Position numbers and translations under genes: made by a program
Shown: piece by piece, positions 45,403 to 54,343 of the stretch
Layout of the letters: every line of letters begins with the position of its first letter
Position numbering within the stretch: the stretch's first letter is position 1
Source of the DNA: Pseudomonadota bacterium
GTDB taxonomy: Bacteria; Pseudomonadota; Gammaproteobacteria; Steroidobacterales; Steroidobacteraceae
Assembly: GCA_016703895.1 (NCBI GenBank)
Contig: JADJBE010000001.1
Location: 373,501 to 437,500, forward strand
DNA: 64,000 bases
Reading direction: 5' to 3'
Notes under the pieces: generated by a model
What the model was told of the DNA's origin: nothing
Database searches by the model: none
Seen by the model: the letters and a program-made list of their open reading frames with translations, nothing else

Positions 45403-46044
45403 TTAGCTGGTCGGCGCAGGTACTGGCGGCGGGGTGGGCGCGGGTGTCGACGGCGAACCAAAGTCGACAGTTGGCGGTGCGGCGATCTCCGCCTCGTTTT
45501 CCACCGCGAAGTTTGGCTTGACCGCGAACTTGAACAGCATGGCGGTCAGATTGGACGGAAACTGGCGCACGGTTGTGTTGAAAGCCTGTACGGATTCAAT
45601 ATAACGATTGCGGGCGACCGCAATCCGATTCTCGGTGCCTTCCAACTGCGCCTGCAACTCGCGGAAATTTGCGTCCGACTTGAGATCCGGATAGCGCTCG
45701 ACGACCAGCAACAGACTCTTCAGCGCGCTGCCGAGCTGGCCCTGCGCCTCCTGAAATTTCTGGAACGCTGCCGGGTCGTTCAGCATCTCGGGCGACACCT
45801 GCATCGAAGTGGCCTTGGCGCGCGCTTCGGTAACGCCCACCAGCACCTTTTCTTCCTGGGCCGCAAAACCCTTCACGGTTGCGACCAGCTGCGGGATCAG
45901 ATCAGCCCGCCGCTTGTATTGGTTGACCACCTCGGCCCACGAAGCTTTCACGCCTTCGTCCTGCTGCTGCAAGGTGTTATAGCCGCAGCCCGTCAGGCTG
46001 AGGCCAACGGCGACGACAGCGACAGCCCTGATCAATCGACGCAT
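45403..46044 (-). CDS. lemA: LemA family lipoprotein
   Basis: This 213-residue protein has a lipoprotein signal (L-T-G-C-G), then the LemA core: N-Q-Y-K-R-R-A-D-L-I-P-Q-L-V-A-T-V-K-G, a four-helix bundle, and N-R-Y-I-E-S-V-Q-A-F-N-T-T-V-R-Q-F-P. The C-terminus is Pro-rich. A strong AGGAGA ribosome site precedes the ATG. LemA proteins are envelope proteins of unclear function, often coupled to TPM genes, as here. Confidence 0.93.
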   Translation of the reverse strand: MRRLIRAVAVVAVGLSLTGCGYNTLQQQDEGVKASWAEVVNQYKRRADLIPQLVATVKGFAAQEEKVLVGVTEARAKATSMQVSPEMLNDPAAFQKFQEAQGQLGSALKSLLLVVERYPDLKSDANFRELQAQLEGTENRIAVARNRYIESVQAFNTTVRQFPSNLTAMLFKFAVKPNFAVENEAEIAAPPTVDFGSPSTPAPTPPPVPAPTS

Positions 46045-46072
46045 GCTCTTCTCCTAAGGCTCGCGCTCAAAC

Positions 46073-48133
46073 TCACCAGATTTTGACACGGTCGGCGCGC
46101 GCGCGATACAGCCGATCGCCGGGCTGTAAGTCGAACGCCTCCTGGCACGCGTCCAGATTGCTGGCCGTGCCGTTGGCGCGGAACTCACTGGGACTATGCG
46201 GATCCGTCAGCACACGACGCAGTAATTCTTCGTCGCGGTACTGGCGACGCCAGACCTGCGCCCAGCCCAGGAAGAACCGCTGTGGCCCGGTGAAACCATC
46301 GATTACCGGTGCCGGCGCGCCGCCGAGCGACAGTTGATACGCCTTGAACGCGACCGCGAGCCCCGACAGGTCGCCGATGTTCTCTCCCAGCGTCAGCTCG
46401 CCGTTGAGCTTTTGTCCGTCGAGCACGGTAAACGCGCCGTACTGCGCCACTAACTGGCTAGCGCGCTGCTTGAAGCGCACCCCGTCATCGAATGTCCACC
46501 AATCCCGCAGATTGCCGTCGCCGTCGTACTGCCGGCCCTGATCATCGAACGCGTGGCTGATCTCGTGGCCAATCACCGCGCCGATGCCGCCAAAATTTAC
46601 TGCGTCATCGGCCGGCGCATCGAAGAACGGCGGCTGCAGGATGGCGGCCGGAAAAACAATCTCATTGAGACTCGGACTGTAGTAGGCGTTGACGGTCTGC
46701 GGCGTCATGAACCACTCGGTACGATCCACTGGCCGCCCGATCCGATTCAACTGGCGATTGATCTCGAACTCCGACGCACGACGCAAATTGCCGATGAGAT
46801 CACTTCCCGACACGACCAACGCTGAGAAATCCCGCCACACGTCTGGATAGCCGATCTTGACGGAGATCTTGGCGAGCTTGGCCTTGGCTGCGGCTCGAGT
46901 CTCTGGCCCCATCCACTCGAGTTGTTCGATCGACGAGCCGAAAGCCGCCAGTAGATTGCCCACCAGCGCCTGCACGCGCGCCTTGTCAGCGGCGCTGAAT
47001 TCGCGCTCCACGTATTTCTGGCCTAACAATTCACCCATGACACCGCCCATGGTCTGAACGGCACGCTGCCAACGCGGCGGCTGCGCGGTCGTGCCTTGCA
47101 GCGTGCGCTTATGAAAGGCGAAATGTAGCGTGTCGAATCTTGCGGCGAGATACGGCGTGTACTCATCCAGCAGGCGGAACTTGAAATACAGCCGCCAGTC
47201 GGCAACCGGCACGCTGCGCACTAGTTTGCCAAGCCCGGCAACGAAGCTCGGCTGCCGCACATTGATTGCACTCGGGGTCGCGCCCAAGCCCTCCAGCATG
47301 GCCGACCAATCGATCGCCGGTGCAAGCTTGCGCAGCTCCGCCAGCGTCAACTTGTTGTAGCTCTTGATCGGATCGCGATTCTGCACCTTGGTCCAGTGGT
47401 ACTCCGCGATGCGTGTCTCGAGCGCGGCAACACGCCGCGCGGCATCGGCCGCGTCGGCCTCGCCCGCAGCGGTGAGTAGTTCCTCGACGTAGCGTGTAAA
47501 GGCACCGCGGAAGGCCACGTACTTGGCGTCCGGATCAAGGTAGTAGTCACGATCCGGCATAGTCAGGCCATTCTGGTAGAGCGCCGCGATATAGCGCGAT
47601 GACTCGCGCGCATCCGGCGTCACATAGAAGGCGATCGGATGTGCAACACCGAGACGCTGCGCCGCGCCCATGTAACGAACGACGTCGCGAGTCGTCTGCA
47701 TCACCGCGATACGCGACAACGGTGCCACCAGCGGCTGCAGGCCGACGCTTTCAATCTGCTCGACGTCCATGTAAGCGCTGTAGAAGTTGCCGATCTTCTG
47801 GTCGGTAGATCCCATCGGTAGATCCGGACGCTGCGCTAGCGCCTCGATCAGATCGCGGATCGTGGCCTCGGCATCATCTGCCAGCCGTGTGAAAGTGCCA
47901 TAGTTAGACTTGTCAGCGGGGATGGGCGTCGCCTTCAACCAGGCACCCCCGCCAAAGCGATAGAGGTCGTCCTGTGGACGCACGCTGCGATCGAAGCCCG
48001 CGAGATCGAGACCGGACGGCGCGGTCGCCTCGACTACCGGCGCAGGCGCGACTTGCGGCGCGGGCAATGGCGCCGGCGATACGCACGCCGCAAGAGCCAC
48101 GACACTGGTCGCAAGCAACAGTTTGCTCAGCAT
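46073..48133 (-). CDS. M13-family zinc metallopeptidase (neprilysin-like), lipoprotein
   Basis: This protein of about 686 residues has a lipoprotein signal (M-L-S-K-L-L-L-A-T-S ... L-A-A-C), the long M13 N-terminal domain and the zinc motif H-E-I-S-H (H523, E524, H527), the third ligand in N-I-G-D-L-S-G-L-A region, and a C-terminal W-A-Q-V-W-R-R with conserved C. It cleaves small peptides in the periplasm. The ATG at 48133 follows TTTTTTGGGGATC. A candidate -10 (TATACT) lies directly after the upstream terminator. Confidence 0.92.
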   Translation of the reverse strand: MLSKLLLATSVVALAACVSPAPLPAPQVAPAPVVEATAPSGLDLAGFDRSVRPQDDLYRFGGGAWLKATPIPADKSNYGTFTRLADDAEATIRDLIEALAQRPDLPMGSTDQKIGNFYSAYMDVEQIESVGLQPLVAPLSRIAVMQTTRDVVRYMGAAQRLGVAHPIAFYVTPDARESSRYIAALYQNGLTMPDRDYYLDPDAKYVAFRGAFTRYVEELLTAAGEADAADAARRVAALETRIAEYHWTKVQNRDPIKSYNKLTLAELRKLAPAIDWSAMLEGLGATPSAINVRQPSFVAGLGKLVRSVPVADWRLYFKFRLLDEYTPYLAARFDTLHFAFHKRTLQGTTAQPPRWQRAVQTMGGVMGELLGQKYVEREFSAADKARVQALVGNLLAAFGSSIEQLEWMGPETRAAAKAKLAKISVKIGYPDVWRDFSALVVSGSDLIGNLRRASEFEINRQLNRIGRPVDRTEWFMTPQTVNAYYSPSLNEIVFPAAILQPPFFDAPADDAVNFGGIGAVIGHEISHAFDDQGRQYDGDGNLRDWWTFDDGVRFKQRASQLVAQYGAFTVLDGQKLNGELTLGENIGDLSGLAVAFKAYQLSLGGAPAPVIDGFTGPQRFFLGWAQVWRRQYRDEELLRRVLTDPHSPSEFRANGTASNLDACQEAFDLQPGDRLYRARADRVKIW

Positions 48134-48138
48134 TGTTT

Positions 48139-48151
48139 GATCCCCAAAAAA
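48139..48151 (-). promoter_or_regulatory. Leader element with TTTTTTGGGGATC before M13 peptidase
   Basis: On the minus strand TTTTTTGGGGATC (with one more T in front) ends five bases before the ATG at 48133. Sequence and spacing equal the element before the DUF1302 start. TATACT about 40 bases upstream, at the end of the terminator T-run, is a likely -10 hexamer. Confidence 0.45.
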
Positions 48152-48184
48152 ATAGCCAAGAATCTGGCTGGAATGTCGCGAGTA

Positions 48185-48220
48185 TAAAAAAAGCCCCAAG
48201 CTCTGTGGGAGCTTGGGGCT
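48185..48220 (-). terminator. Rho-independent terminator
   Basis: AGCCCCAAGCT at 48192-48202 pairs perfectly with AGCTTGGGGCT at 48210-48220 (11 bp, seven-base loop). On the minus strand it is followed by seven T's. It ends transcription from the small gene at 48266-48463 before the M13 promoter. Confidence 0.93.
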
Positions 48221-48265
48221 AGGAAAGCGGACTTTCGATGAAGGGAAAGAAGTCCGCTAGGGGAT

Positions 48266-48463
48266 TCAGTGAACGCGGGCGAGCTGCAAGATCCTGATAT
48301 CCTCGGCATCGAGCTCGAAATTGCCTGCCAGCAGTCGCCGTAACTCCGCAGAGCTGCGCGCTTGCGCCAACGGGTAAGACAGCTCCACGACGCCACTCCA
48401 CTCGTGCGCGTGCCGGGCCTCGTTGGACTCGGTGACGAAGTGCGTGTAGTAACGTGCGCTCAT
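48266..48463 (-). CDS. Small protein of unknown function
   Basis: This 65-residue protein reads M-S-A-R-Y-Y-T-H-F-V at the start and has a middle segment S-S-A-E-L-R-R-L-L-A-G-N-F-E-L-D-A. A short alpha/beta domain is likely. No signal or membrane segment is seen. It is followed by a strong terminator, and its coding direction is supported by that alone; a longer in-frame extension to 48526 is possible. No family recognised. Confidence 0.5.
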   Translation of the reverse strand: MSARYYTHFVTESNEARHAHEWSGVVELSYPLAQARSSAELRRLLAGNFELDAEDIRILQLARVH

Positions 48464-48579
48464 GGCAGAAGATGCTACGGGGGCCGCACCGGTTGGGCTG
48501 TGAGGAGCCGCACACAACCGCACCACTCTGGGTACCCTCGCCTGAGACTCGGTTCACGAAATAGCAGGGTTTGACCGCA

Positions 48580-49076
48580 ATGACGCGTTACCGCCCCCGA
48601 CAGCAGCTGGCTCCCAGTTCATTACACCCAGCGGCGCCGGCCGACTAAAGGCCGAGCTCGACACGTTATGGCGAATCGAGCGCCCCGCGGTGACGCAAGC
48701 GGTCAGTGAAGCCGCCGCGCAGGGTGACCGTTCCGAGAACGCTGAATACACCTATGGCAAACGCCGATTGCGCGAGATCGATCGACGCGTTCGATTCCTG
48801 CGCAAACGACTGGACGGCATGGTCGTCGTCGACCAGCCGCCGAGCGATCGCCAGCGAGTATTCTTTGGCGCCTGGCTCACGCTGGAAGACGAATCCGGCC
48901 ACACGGTGCGCCATCGAATCGTGGGACCAGACGAGTTCGACATGGCCGCTGACTACATCAGCGTCGACGCACCACTGGCCCGTGCATTGTTAGGCAAGCG
49001 GCTCGACGACGAAGTGCGCGTAACGCTACCCTGCGGCGAGCGCGCCTATGTCATCGTCGCGATCGACTACTCATGA
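48580..49076 (+). pseudogene. greB: Transcription elongation factor GreB, one frameshift near the start
   Basis: From 48630 onward the frame encodes a full GreB: I-T-P-S-G-A-G-R-L-K-A-E-L-D, then T-Q-A-V-S-E-A-A-A-Q-G-D-R-S-E-N-A-E-Y-T-Y-G-K, and a C-terminal domain ending in V-I-V-A-I-D-Y-S. No start codon exists in that frame. The ATG at 48580 opens M-T-R-Y-R-P in another frame. One missing C in the C5 run at 48594-48598 would join them as M-T-R-Y-R-P-P-T, a typical GreB start (about 165 residues). GreB rescues backtracked RNA polymerase. Confidence 0.88.
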
Positions 49077-49088
49077 CTGCCCATACGG

Positions 49089-50525
49089 CTAACCGACGAC
49101 GCGCACATTCTTGAACTGCCAAGGGTCAGACTTGTCGAGATCCTCGGGGAACAAGCGCTCCCGATCGTGCAACGGTGTCCAGTCGGTGTACTTGCCCACC
49201 ACTGGCCCCAGGTAGGGCTTGCAGATCTCGAGGTTGCGCCCAAAATCGAGATCCTCGGGCTCGAGCAAGCCGCGGTGCGGATTCTCCATGGCCGAGACCA
49301 TGCCGGACAGACACGCCGCGGTAACCTGCAAACTGGTGGCATTGTTGAATGGTGCCAGCTTGCGTGCCTCGTCGATCGACAGCTGCGAACCGTACCAGTA
49401 AGCGTTGCGCTTGTGTCCGGCTAACAACACACCCAGCTCGTCGATCCCGTCGAGGATCTCGTCCATCAGGATGCGCTGCTTGCTCTGCAGATGGTAGTTC
49501 TTGCCGACGAACTCATGCAGCGAGACCACCGCCGAGTCGCAAGGATGGTAGGAGTAGTGGCAGGTCGGCCGATAGGCAACCTTATTCTGGTCCATTACGG
49601 TGTAAAAATCCGCCGTCGAGATGGCCTCGGAATGCGTGATCAGAAAGCCGTGGATGTGCCCGGCCTTCGGGGTCCAGGTGCGTACCCGTGTCGCAGCGCC
49701 GGGTTGCATCAGAAAGATCCCGGCGCCAGACCCGAAATCATGCCGCCGACCGTCAACAGGAAAGTTGCGCTCGTTCGTGCCCCAGCCGAGTTCGGCCGGT
49801 TGCATGCCTTCGCTGACAAAGCCGTCTACCGACCAGGTGTTGACGAATTCGTCGACCATTTTCGGCTTCACGGCATTCTGCGTGTCGCGCTCAGCAATAT
49901 GAATAGTCTTGATACCGAGTGATTGCGCGAGCACGGCCCAGCCGGCGCGCGTGCCGGGTATCTGCGTCTGTACGCCGAGATCGGCGGCGATGTTTACCAG
50001 CGCCTGCTTGATGAAATGCGATACCAACCCAGGATTGGCGCCATGCGTGATGATAGTGGTGGGCGTCTTGTCGTTGGCTTCCTTGCGCAACGCCATCGCG
50101 GCCTCGCGCAACGCGTAGTTGGTGCGGCGCGAATGCGGAATGCTGGGGTCCGTGTAACCACCGGGCCATGGCTCGATACAGGTATCAAGATACATCGCGC
50201 CGCGCTCCCAACAGAAGCGGATCAAAGCGATGCTGGAGACATCAACCGAAACATTCAGCAAAAAGTCGCCGCGACCCAGCAACGGCTCGAGCACACTGCG
50301 GTGGTTGTCGGGCGTCAGAGCCTGCTTGATGAATTTGACGCCGACCGAATCCGCCGCCACGCGGCCGCGCTCATCAGCCGCGATTATATTAATGCGCTCC
50401 TTGGCGATACCGATGTGCCGCAAGATAAGCGGCAGCACGCCCTGCCCGATGCTGCCGCAACCCACCATCACGATGCGGCCGGGAAATTCGACGTGAATCT
50501 TCTCAGTCGTTTTTGGTGCTGTCAT
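49089..50525 (-). CDS. hss: Homospermidine synthase
   Basis: This 478-residue NAD-dependent enzyme makes homospermidine by transferring an aminobutyl group to putrescine. It has a Rossmann start M-V-G-C-G-S-I-G-Q-G-V-L, then A-D-E-R-G, the substrate region I-T-H-G-A-N-P-G-L-V-S-H-F, N-E-R-N-F-P-V-D-G and a C-terminal dimer domain. Length and motifs match bacterial Hss. The ATG at 50525 has GGAGCGG upstream; an extension to 50597 is unlikely. Converges on greB. Confidence 0.92.
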   Translation of the reverse strand: MTAPKTTEKIHVEFPGRIVMVGCGSIGQGVLPLILRHIGIAKERINIIAADERGRVAADSVGVKFIKQALTPDNHRSVLEPLLGRGDFLLNVSVDVSSIALIRFCWERGAMYLDTCIEPWPGGYTDPSIPHSRRTNYALREAAMALRKEANDKTPTTIITHGANPGLVSHFIKQALVNIAADLGVQTQIPGTRAGWAVLAQSLGIKTIHIAERDTQNAVKPKMVDEFVNTWSVDGFVSEGMQPAELGWGTNERNFPVDGRRHDFGSGAGIFLMQPGAATRVRTWTPKAGHIHGFLITHSEAISTADFYTVMDQNKVAYRPTCHYSYHPCDSAVVSLHEFVGKNYHLQSKQRILMDEILDGIDELGVLLAGHKRNAYWYGSQLSIDEARKLAPFNNATSLQVTAACLSGMVSAMENPHRGLLEPEDLDFGRNLEICKPYLGPVVGKYTDWTPLHDRERLFPEDLDKSDPWQFKNVRVVG

Positions 50526-50614
50526 GGTGAGCCGCTCCGTTTGCAAGGCCAAAACAACAAGGTTAGCAACGCGAGCCGGTCCGCGCCACCCTAGCAATCG
50601 TCAAGCGGTATTTG

Positions 50615-51286
50615 CTAAACGGACTCGCGCCAGTGCGGCGGATAGGTGCGATCGAAGCCTGGCAACGAGTGCATGCGTTCGAGCCAACGGCCCAACGCTG
50701 GGTAGTTGACATGGATCGGCAGAAAGCGCGCTGACAACTCTCGCGCGACCGGTTGCGCCAAGGCGCGCAGCAGCAGCTCGATGCTCGGATAGATCATCAG
50801 GTCGGCAGCGGAGACGGCCTCACCGACGATCCAATCACCTTTGGTCGACAGCCGCGCCTCGATCGTGCGTGCTTCACTCGCCACCACGTGCATCGCGTCC
50901 GTAATCTCCTCCGGGAGAGCCGCGCCGCGGGCACGAAACACTGACTCCACGATATTCATCAAGTGTTCTTCGGCGTAAGCCTGATACTCCTCGATCACTC
51001 GCATGATGACGCCGGCCTCTTCCGGTGAGCGGCCGAAGAGCGGCGGATCAGGGTACTTGAGATCGAGGTAGTAAAGTATCGCGAGCGACTCGAACACGAC
51101 GTAGTCGTCGTGCTTGACGACTGGCAAACGGCCACGCGGCGTCATAACGAGCATCTGCGGTGACTTATGCTCTTGTTTGGAGAGCTGCAGTTGATGACTG
51201 ACGTACGACAAGCCTTTGAACTCGAGCGCCAGAAGCGCTCGCCATGAGTAAGGACTGCCGCTGGCCCAGTAAACGTGTATTGCCAT
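50615..51286 (-). CDS. Glutathione S-transferase family protein
   Basis: This 223-residue protein has an N-terminal thioredoxin-like half (I-H-V-Y-W-A-S-G-S-P-Y-S-W-R), the cis-Pro motif G-R-L-P-V-V and E-S-L-A-I-L-Y-Y-L, and a helical C-terminal half with V-S-A-A-D-L-M-I-Y. The serine/cysteine near position 10 would activate glutathione. It is divergent from the sulfurtransferase gene, with 41 bp between starts. An in-frame extension to 51523 runs through the sulfurtransferase gene and is not coding. Confidence 0.85.
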   Translation of the reverse strand: MAIHVYWASGSPYSWRALLALEFKGLSYVSHQLQLSKQEHKSPQMLVMTPRGRLPVVKHDDYVVFESLAILYYLDLKYPDPPLFGRSPEEAGVIMRVIEEYQAYAEEHLMNIVESVFRARGAALPEEITDAMHVVASEARTIEARLSTKGDWIVGEAVSAADLMIYPSIELLLRALAQPVARELSARFLPIHVNYPALGRWLERMHSLPGFDRTYPPHWRESV

Positions 51287-51327
51287 TGCGAGGCGAATTG
51301 TAGCGACAGCCGCTAGAATAGCCACGC

Positions 51328-52185
51328 ATGAAGCACTTTCAGACGCTGATGACCGTGGCCGAGCTCGCCGGCCGGGCGGCGCATCCGCACATTGCGATCC
51401 TCGACTGCCGCTTTGATCTTGCGCGTCCAGACTGGGGCGCAGCCGAGTATGCCGCGGGACACATCCCGGGCGCCCAATACGTGCATCTCGATCACGATCT
51501 AGCTGGGCCCGTGACCAGCTCAACCGGCCGCCATCCGCTGCCCGATCCCGAGCAACTGGCCAGACGCTTAGGGGAGCTTGGCGTCGGCAACGATTCGCAG
51601 GTCGTCACCTACGACCAAGGAAATGGCATGTACGCGTCACGCGCCTGGTTCCTGCTACGCTGGCTAGGACACACGCGCGTCGCCGTACTCGACGGCGGCT
51701 GGGCCGCCTGGCTAACGAGCGGCCGACAGGTCGAGAGTCGCGCGATTCAGCCGTTGGCGCAGCAATTTGTCGGCCGCGTCGCCGTCGGCGCGATCGCGAC
51801 GTCGGCAGATGTCGAGATCGCGCGCGCCGGCGAACTCGAGCTGGTAGTCGACGCACGCGGGGCCGACCGTTTTGCCGGCCAGAACGAGACCATCGATACG
51901 GCGGCCGGCCATGTGCCCGGTGCCGTCAACCATCCCTTCACCCGCAACCTGAACACCGCCGGCGGCTTGCTTGATCGCGACACGCTACGCAGTCACTGGC
52001 TAACAACTTTGGGGAAGCGCTCGCCGTCACAGATGATCGCCATGTGTGGCTCGGGCGTCTCCGCCTGTCACAATCTGCTGGCGCTGGAGCATGCCGGTCT
52101 GCTCGGCGCGCGGCTCTACGCCGGCTCCTGGAGCGAGTGGATTCGCGATCCCGCCCGGCCGATCGCGACTGACTGCCAGAACTGA
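51328..52185 (+). CDS. sseA: 3-mercaptopyruvate sulfurtransferase-type rhodanese
   Basis: This 285-residue protein has two rhodanese domains; the second carries the active cysteine in M-C-G-S-G-V-S-A (C240). The loop C-G-S-G-[VT]-[ST]-A points to 3-mercaptopyruvate sulfurtransferase rather than thiosulfate sulfurtransferase (C-R-K-G). It transfers sulfur from 3-mercaptopyruvate to thiol acceptors. The start has no strong ribosome site visible. Confidence 0.9.
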   Translation: MKHFQTLMTVAELAGRAAHPHIAILDCRFDLARPDWGAAEYAAGHIPGAQYVHLDHDLAGPVTSSTGRHPLPDPEQLARRLGELGVGNDSQVVTYDQGNGMYASRAWFLLRWLGHTRVAVLDGGWAAWLTSGRQVESRAIQPLAQQFVGRVAVGAIATSADVEIARAGELELVVDARGADRFAGQNETIDTAAGHVPGAVNHPFTRNLNTAGGLLDRDTLRSHWLTTLGKRSPSQMIAMCGSGVSACHNLLALEHAGLLGARLYAGSWSEWIRDPARPIATDCQN

Positions 52186-52377
52186 CTGAGCGTGGCGCTG
52201 ATCAATCCGGCCGCCCAGCCAGCCGCCTAGTCAGACGCGTGGGCTGGCACGCCCGAGCCAGGAAACCAACAGCTTTCATGTCAACACAGCCCGGCTTTTG
52301 GTATCGTTCGCACTCGGATTTTTCACATGGCTGGCGTGCTTGCGCGCTGGCCATTTGCATTTAGGGCAGGCGAACGC

Positions 52378-54318
52378 GTGGCAGCAACAAGCAGAAACGG
52401 CAGTGCAAATGGTTGGTCGGTGGACGACTCGATCGACCTCTACCAGGTAGGTGCATGGGGCAAGGGCTATTTTTCGGTCAATGCGGCGGGTCACGTCGTC
52501 GTGCGTCCCGGCATGGACGCGGCACGCGAGATTGATCTTTATGAAGTAGTGCAGGGACTTAAAGAGCGCGAGTTCACCGCGCCACTCGTGGTGCGCTTCT
52601 CCGACATCCTCGCGCATCGCCTGCAGCACTTGCGTAACGCGTTCGATCGGGCGATCGCGGAAAACGAGTATCAGAATAGTTACGCGGCGGTGTTTCCGAT
52701 CAAGGTCAATCAACAGCGCCTGGTCGTCGAGGAAGTCTATCGCTACGGCGCACCACACGGCTTCGGCCTCGAGGTAGGCAGCAAGCCCGAGTTATTGGCC
52801 GTCATGGCAATGACGGCTGGATCGACCGACCGACTGATCATCTGCAATGGTTTCAAGGACGACAGCTACATCGAGGCCGTGACGATCGCGAACAAGCTCG
52901 GCCGGCCGATCATACCGGTGGTGGAGAACTTCACGGAGTTACCACTGATCCTCAAGCACGCCGACAATTACAACGTCCGCCCAAAGATCGGCGTGCGCGT
53001 CAAACTGGCGAGCGAAGGCTCCGGCAAATGGCGCGACTCGGCGGGCGACAAGTCCAAGTTCGGCCTGTTCACCACCGAAATTCTCGAGTTGGTGAGCATC
53101 CTGCGCGAACGCGACATGCTCGACTGCCTGCAGCTCGTGCATTGCCATCCCGGCAGTCAGCTGCAGGACATCCGGCGCGTCAAAGATGCGATTAACGAAC
53201 TGGCGCACGTGTACGCCGAGCTCAAGCTGATGGGCGCCGGCCTGCAGTACATCGACGTCGGCGGTGGCCTCGGCGTGGATTACGACGGTAGCGGTACCAA
53301 CTTCATGTCGTCGATGAACTACACGCTGAACGAGTACGCCAGCGACGTCGTCTACCGAATTGCGAGCGTGTGCAATCAGCGCGGCATCCCTCACCCGATG
53401 ATCGTCAGCGAATCGGGACGCGCGGTCGCGGCACATCACAGCGTGCTGATTTTCAATACGCTGGGCTCGACCATGCTCGATCAATTCAAGGTGAGCGGTC
53501 GCGAGGACGAGGCTTTCAAGGACGGCGAGTTGGCGCAGCCGATACGCGATCTACTCGACGCGTATCGCACGGTCACGGAGCGGCGCGTGGTGGAGTGCTA
53601 TCACGATGCCATCGTAGCCCGCGATCAGGCGTTGCAGATGTTCAGCCTGGGCTTGTTGTCACTCGAGATGCGCGGCCTGACGGAGCGGTTGTATTGGGCC
53701 ACCTGCGCCAAAATCCGCGACCTCACCCGCAAACTCGATCAGGTGCCGGAAGAGCTCGAGACGCTCGAGACGATTCTGTCAGACATCTACTTTTGCAATT
53801 TCTCGGTGTTCCAGTCGTTGCCGGATAGTTGGGCGATCGATCAGCTCTTCCCGATCATGCCGATCCACCGGCTCGCCGAAAAGCCGACGCGCAAGGGTGT
53901 GCTCGCCGATATCACCTGCGACTCCGACGGCAAGATTGATCGCTTCGTCAGCCCGCGCGAAACCAAGCGCACGCTCGAGCTGCATCCCATCACGCGCGAC
54001 GACGAGTACTACCTGGCGGCGTTCCTCGTCGGTGCCTACCAGGAAACACTCGGCGATTTGCACAATCTGTTTGGCGATACACACGTCGTCCACGTCCGGT
54101 TCCACGACGATGGCGACTGGTGGATCGAGGAAGTGGTCAATGGCGACACCGCCAACAAGGTGCTCGAGTACATGGAATACGACGTCGCGGACCTGCTGCC
54201 AGCCGTGAACCGCGACTGCGAACGTGCGGTGCGGGAAAACCGAATGTCAGTCGCAGAAGCTCAAGGCATCAAGCGCTTCTACCAAGGCGAGCTCGATGGG
54301 TACGCCTACCTTGAGTAG
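52378..54318 (+). CDS. speA: Biosynthetic arginine decarboxylase
   Basis: SpeA converts arginine to agmatine with PLP, the first step toward putrescine. The mature core begins V-D-D-S-I-D-L-Y and the PLP lysine is in F-P-I-K-V-N-Q (K109 from the GTG at 52378). H-C-H-P-G-S-Q, D-V-G-G-G-L-G-V-D-Y and C-terminal G-E-L-D-G-Y-A-Y-L-E are typical. I prefer GTG 52378 because AGGGCAGG lies seven bases before it. An ATG at 52327 would add 17 residues. With homospermidine synthase nearby, it suggests an agmatine/putrescine-based polyamine route. Confidence 0.95.
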   Translation: MAATSRNGSANGWSVDDSIDLYQVGAWGKGYFSVNAAGHVVVRPGMDAAREIDLYEVVQGLKEREFTAPLVVRFSDILAHRLQHLRNAFDRAIAENEYQNSYAAVFPIKVNQQRLVVEEVYRYGAPHGFGLEVGSKPELLAVMAMTAGSTDRLIICNGFKDDSYIEAVTIANKLGRPIIPVVENFTELPLILKHADNYNVRPKIGVRVKLASEGSGKWRDSAGDKSKFGLFTTEILELVSILRERDMLDCLQLVHCHPGSQLQDIRRVKDAINELAHVYAELKLMGAGLQYIDVGGGLGVDYDGSGTNFMSSMNYTLNEYASDVVYRIASVCNQRGIPHPMIVSESGRAVAAHHSVLIFNTLGSTMLDQFKVSGREDEAFKDGELAQPIRDLLDAYRTVTERRVVECYHDAIVARDQALQMFSLGLLSLEMRGLTERLYWATCAKIRDLTRKLDQVPEELETLETILSDIYFCNFSVFQSLPDSWAIDQLFPIMPIHRLAEKPTRKGVLADITCDSDGKIDRFVSPRETKRTLELHPITRDDEYYLAAFLVGAYQETLGDLHNLFGDTHVVHVRFHDDGDWWIEEVVNGDTANKVLEYMEYDVADLLPAVNRDCERAVRENRMSVAEAQGIKRFYQGELDGYAYLE

Positions 54319-54343
54319 TGCCTGTAAGTAGCCGCAGCCCTGC

